A stretch of 64,000 nt of DNA from Archaeoglobus sp. JdFR-27. Its GTDB lineage: Archaea; Halobacteriota; Archaeoglobi; Archaeoglobales; Archaeoglobaceae. The stretch lies in assembly GCA_002011235.1 (NCBI GenBank), contig MTMO01000003.1, positions 116,958 to 180,957 of the forward strand, in the 5' to 3' direction. Of the stretch, positions 61,777-64,000 are shown piece after piece. Within the stretch, counting starts at the first letter, position 1; each line of letters starts with the position of its first letter. Under the pieces are notes generated by a model, which was not told the origin of the DNA, did not search any database, and saw only the letters and a program-made list of their open reading frames with translations. Position numbers and translations under genes: made by a program.

Positions 61777-62490
61777 TTAGATTATCTTCATAAGCTCTCT
61801 GTAAGCACTCAAACGTCTTTCATCGTACTGAACAAACCAGGTTAACCAGCAGAGTTCGATAGCTTTATAACCAGTTTCCCTTGCAAGACCTTCGACCCAC
61901 TTTATAAATTCTAAATCGTCTTTTGTATCAACTTCAAGCTGGAAATCTTCTGCAAGCCTGAGAAAATATCTCTTGACGATCTTATCAGGCATAACCGTAT
62001 CGATGCCTCCCATCATTCTGAGGTACTGGTAGGTGTTGATTCCCACGCCTTTTATCCTCCCGATGCTATCTTCTTTCCAATTCTCTAAGGTAGAGTTGGA
62101 GGCCCAGCCTCTGATTGCAGTTCTATCATCCTCGCTTATGCTGCTAAGGTATTCCGCAATGCTCTTTGCAACGCTCCAGCTTCTCCTATTCTTCCATACA
62201 TAGAAAAGAATCTCGTCAGACAACCCCAAAAACTCAGAGAGATTACCAACCTTTGAGCGGACTAATTCCCCAAATTTCAAAACCGCAGGAACAATTACGT
62301 TAAAATAGTTTACACCTATGGAGACGAAAGCAGCATCCACAACCATTAAAACAACATTGCCACCATACCTTTCCGTTCTCAGACATCTTTCGCAGAATTT
62401 TCCAAGCTCGGGAACTCTTAGCATGTCCTTCTTTAGTCTCTCCTTTAGTCTCTCCTTTAGTCTCTTCCTGATTTCCATTGGAGGTCCCAT
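61777..62490 (-). CDS. Helix-hairpin-helix (DNA-glycosylase-like) protein (237 aa)
   Basis: The HhH element is IGRIKGVGINTYQYLRMMGG, followed by IDTVMPDKIVKRYFLRLAED, resembling the HhH-GPD fold. The usual catalytic Lys is not obvious, and an Asp follows (DTVMPD). The N-terminus contains a 12-nt tandem repeat (about 62431-62466) coding KERL repeats; ATG 62478 is an alternative start. It converges with the DUF99 gene. A DNA-repair role is inferred. Confidence 0.55.
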   Translation of the reverse strand: MGPPMEIRKRLKERLKERLKKDMLRVPELGKFCERCLRTERYGGNVVLMVVDAAFVSIGVNYFNVIVPAVLKFGELVRSKVGNLSEFLGLSDEILFYVWKNRRSWSVAKSIAEYLSSISEDDRTAIRGWASNSTLENWKEDSIGRIKGVGINTYQYLRMMGGIDTVMPDKIVKRYFLRLAEDFQLEVDTKDDLEFIKWVEGLARETGYKAIELCWLTWFVQYDERRLSAYRELMKII

Positions 62491-62889
62491 AAAAATAGCT
62501 GGTTGTTAAAAAATATAAACGTTTAAAAGGTGAATTTAGGTAAACCTTTTGAGACCTTTTGGTATCTTCGTTTTGTTTATTTAGAGGGTTATTGGAGGGG
62601 GAAAGCTATTTATGTGCATCATTAATAACAGTAGTATTTGCCTCAATTTCAGTTCTAATAGCCATCACCATAAGTTAATAGCCTTTTGCCTGGAGAGGGG
62701 TTCGAATTCAACTTCGAACGAGCTTACGTTCGATTTTCTATTTTTTTGAGTAATTGAAAAATAGTTAAGGATGATGATGATGAAAAATTCTCTCTCATAA
62801 TTGTAATATTTTAATAAAATTGAGGAAAAACTTAATAACAGTATAGAAGATTATGAGGATGAGCTTTTACCATCATCAGGAGGGGAAAA
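62491..62889. other. 399-bp space before the sensor gene
   Basis: This stretch contains the start region of the leftward HhH gene and the promoter of the sensor gene. It also has a small hydrophobic frame (TTG near 62594, ending with TVVFASISVLIAITIS) that is preceded by a purine-rich GGAGGGGG-like string, and the hairpin annotated below. I do not see an RNA gene; GGGGTTCGAATTC at 62697 looks like a tRNA T-loop but has no matching stems. Confidence 0.4.
62714..62733 (+). terminator. Hairpin with T-run
   Basis: TCGAACG (62714-62720) pairs with CGTTCGA (62727-62733) around AGCTTA and is followed by TTTTCTATTTTTTT. It would act on a rightward transcript, so a short unannotated RNA or peptide gene may exist upstream, between about 62590 and 62710. 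Confidence 0.5.
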
Positions 62890-64000
62890 ATGACAGGTCT
62901 TCACAGAGAATTTAGCCAGTTGAAACCTGGTGATCACCTCTGTTTGATTTATCAGAAAGATAAAGATAGATTTTATACAAGTCTTCTTTTCATCTTAGAG
63001 GGTTTGAAGAGAAGGGAGAAAGTAGTTGTTATAGAAGATGATGAAATCGCTGATCTCCTAAGTGAGTTCATCGACGTGGAGGGGAGTATCGCGAAGGGTC
63101 AGCTGGTTTTCCTCGAAGATAATTCACTTCTCAAACATGGTTACTTTGATTATCAAAAACTGATCAAAGACTTAGAGGATTCGGAAAAATTAGCGTTAGA
63201 AGAGAAATTTAAGGGACTTAGAGTTTTAATCAACTTTGAACGCTTATTCTATTCTTTTGAACCTGAAAAGCTTTTTGAGTGCGAAACAGAAGCTAACCAA
63301 ATGAGAGGCAAAAAAATCATGTTATGTATGTATAACGAGAGAAAATTTGACCACCCTATCTTGGCCAAAGTTCTGCTGGCCCATCCTAAAGTTATAATTA
63401 GAAGGAGAGTTGTCGAGAATTTCCTTTACCACCCACCAGAGATCTTTTTGAAAAAGATCAAAAATGGTGAAGAAGACTATGAGATGTTGGAAAAGAAAAT
63501 AATAGAGATATACGAACTGAAAAAAAAATTTTATCGCATCCAAGAACAATACGCCGCAATTTACAATTCGTTAAACGATGGAATAATCATGCTAAAAAAC
63601 GAGAGTTTCGTTGGTGGAAATCCAAAGATCCTTGAGATGTTTGGATGTAGATTGGAAGAAATTTTAGGAAAGAAATTCTACGACCTCTCTCCTAAAAAAC
63701 AGCCCGATGGAGGGAAATCAAAAGAAATAACAATTGAAAAAATAAAAGCTGCACTTGAAGGTGAACCTCAGTTTTTTGAGTGGAGGTTTAGAAAGGCTGA
63801 CGGATCTCTCATCGACACCGAGATCACACTCACTAGATTTAAACTGGACAAAGAGTACCATTTGATCGGTATCGTGAGAGATATCACCAAGAGGAAGAGG
63901 ATTGAAGAGGAATTAAGAAAAAGTGAGGAAAAATACAGAGAGCTGTGGGAAAACTCAAACGATATCATATTCCTCCTCGACACCGATGGGTATTTTATAG
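62890..64000 (+). CDS. MEDS-PAS sensor protein (probable histidine kinase; cut by window end)
   Basis: ATG 62890 follows AGGAGGGG. The first 200 residues form a MEDS domain (HREFSQLKPGDHLCLIYQKD, VVVIEDDEIADLL, LINFERLFYSF, LCMYNERKF). A coiled linker, a PAS domain (YNSLNDGIIMLKN ... VRDITKRKRIEEELR) and the start of a second PAS (YRELWENSNDIIFLLD) follow. The frame is open to the window end. Such proteins are cytosolic one- or two-component sensors; the kinase part is outside the window. Confidence 0.8.
   Translation, partial: MTGLHREFSQLKPGDHLCLIYQKDKDRFYTSLLFILEGLKRREKVVVIEDDEIADLLSEFIDVEGSIAKGQLVFLEDNSLLKHGYFDYQKLIKDLEDSEKLALEEKFKGLRVLINFERLFYSFEPEKLFECETEANQMRGKKIMLCMYNERKFDHPILAKVLLAHPKVIIRRRVVENFLYHPPEIFLKKIKNGEEDYEMLEKKIIEIYELKKKFYRIQEQYAAIYNSLNDGIIMLKNESFVGGNPKILEMFGCRLEEILGKKFYDLSPKKQPDGGKSKEITIEKIKAALEGEPQFFEWRFRKADGSLIDTEITLTRFKLDKEYHLIGIVRDITKRKRIEEELRKSEEKYRELWENSNDIIFLLDTDGYFI

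Noticed and set aside
62690..62740. tRNA-like T-loop (GGGGTTCGAATTC)
   Set aside because: No T-stem partner, acceptor or anticodon arm is present around it. Chance similarity.

Overview
The window comes from the chromosome of an AT-rich thermophilic euryarchaeon, most likely an Archaeoglobales member (Archaeoglobus, Geoglobus or Ferroglobus type). The evidence is a METTL5-like methyltransferase / Csl4 / RpoL / DUF99 gene run, an archaeal YchF/OBG-type GTPase with a TGS domain, an intron-bearing tRNA-Trp whose intron carries a C/D-box guide, Orc1/Cdc6 and HerA-family proteins, TATA-type promoters, and a two-gene Argonaute of the kind known from Archaeoglobus fulgidus. This assignment is inference from gene content; no database was searched.

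Layout. Bases 1-7473 are ordinary chromosome: a bactofilin-like beta-helix protein, a small DUF2095-like protein, the GTPase, HisG, a small ferredoxin, an AmrS-like radical SAM protein, SfsA, a tandem universal stress protein and tRNA-Trp. Bases 7459-58596 are an integrated element of about 51 kb, bounded by a 19-bp repeat (ATCCCACCGACCCCACTTT) that is the 3' end of the tRNA. Its tyrosine integrase lies directly inside the left end. Just outside the right end is a decayed copy of the C-terminal half of the same integrase, so a related element used this tRNA earlier. Bases 58.6-64 kb return to chromosome: decayed sequence, then the METTL5 / Csl4 / RpoL / DUF99 cluster, a helix-hairpin-helix protein and the start of a MEDS-PAS sensor.

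The element is a mobile defence island on a replicon backbone. Defence or conflict genes, left to right: a six-gene type I restriction-modification operon (YgjP-type metallopeptidase, HsdR, PLD-like protein, HsdS, DUF3800, HsdM); PD-(D/E)XK-like proteins at 18.4 and 27 kb; a Shedu-like protein at 30.2 kb; an MntA/HepT pair at 35.5 kb; a radical SAM + DUF6375-like pair at 36.4 kb; an HD-phosphohydrolase operon at 38 kb followed by an Nmad2-like protein; a split short Argonaute at 53.6 kb beside a membrane-anchored helical-repeat protein; and a PD-(D/E)XK / GIY-YIG fusion at 57.4 kb. Backbone genes are an Orc1/Cdc6 initiator, two HerA/FtsK-type ATPases, a second tyrosine recombinase with a zinc ribbon, a degenerate Hjc-like protein, AbrB-like protein, and a nine-gene overlapping operon (47.7-53.5 kb) with an AAA+ ATPase and a HerA-like ATPase. 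A secreted or membrane group (Tat lipoprotein, cysteine-rich protein, two-helix peptide) sits at 42-44 kb.

The most notable features not explained by gene calls are: (i) a recurrent motif TA[TC]CGGAA[CT] just downstream of TATA-like boxes and exactly 47-48 nt before the start codons of six backbone genes, also present as a palindrome at the cdc6 start, suggesting one element-wide regulon; (ii) a 550-bp gene-free interval (33.0-33.54 kb) with a 13-bp perfect inverted repeat and GC-rich hairpins, probably recombination-site or ncRNA sequence; (iii) a field of decayed genes at 24.7-30.2 kb.
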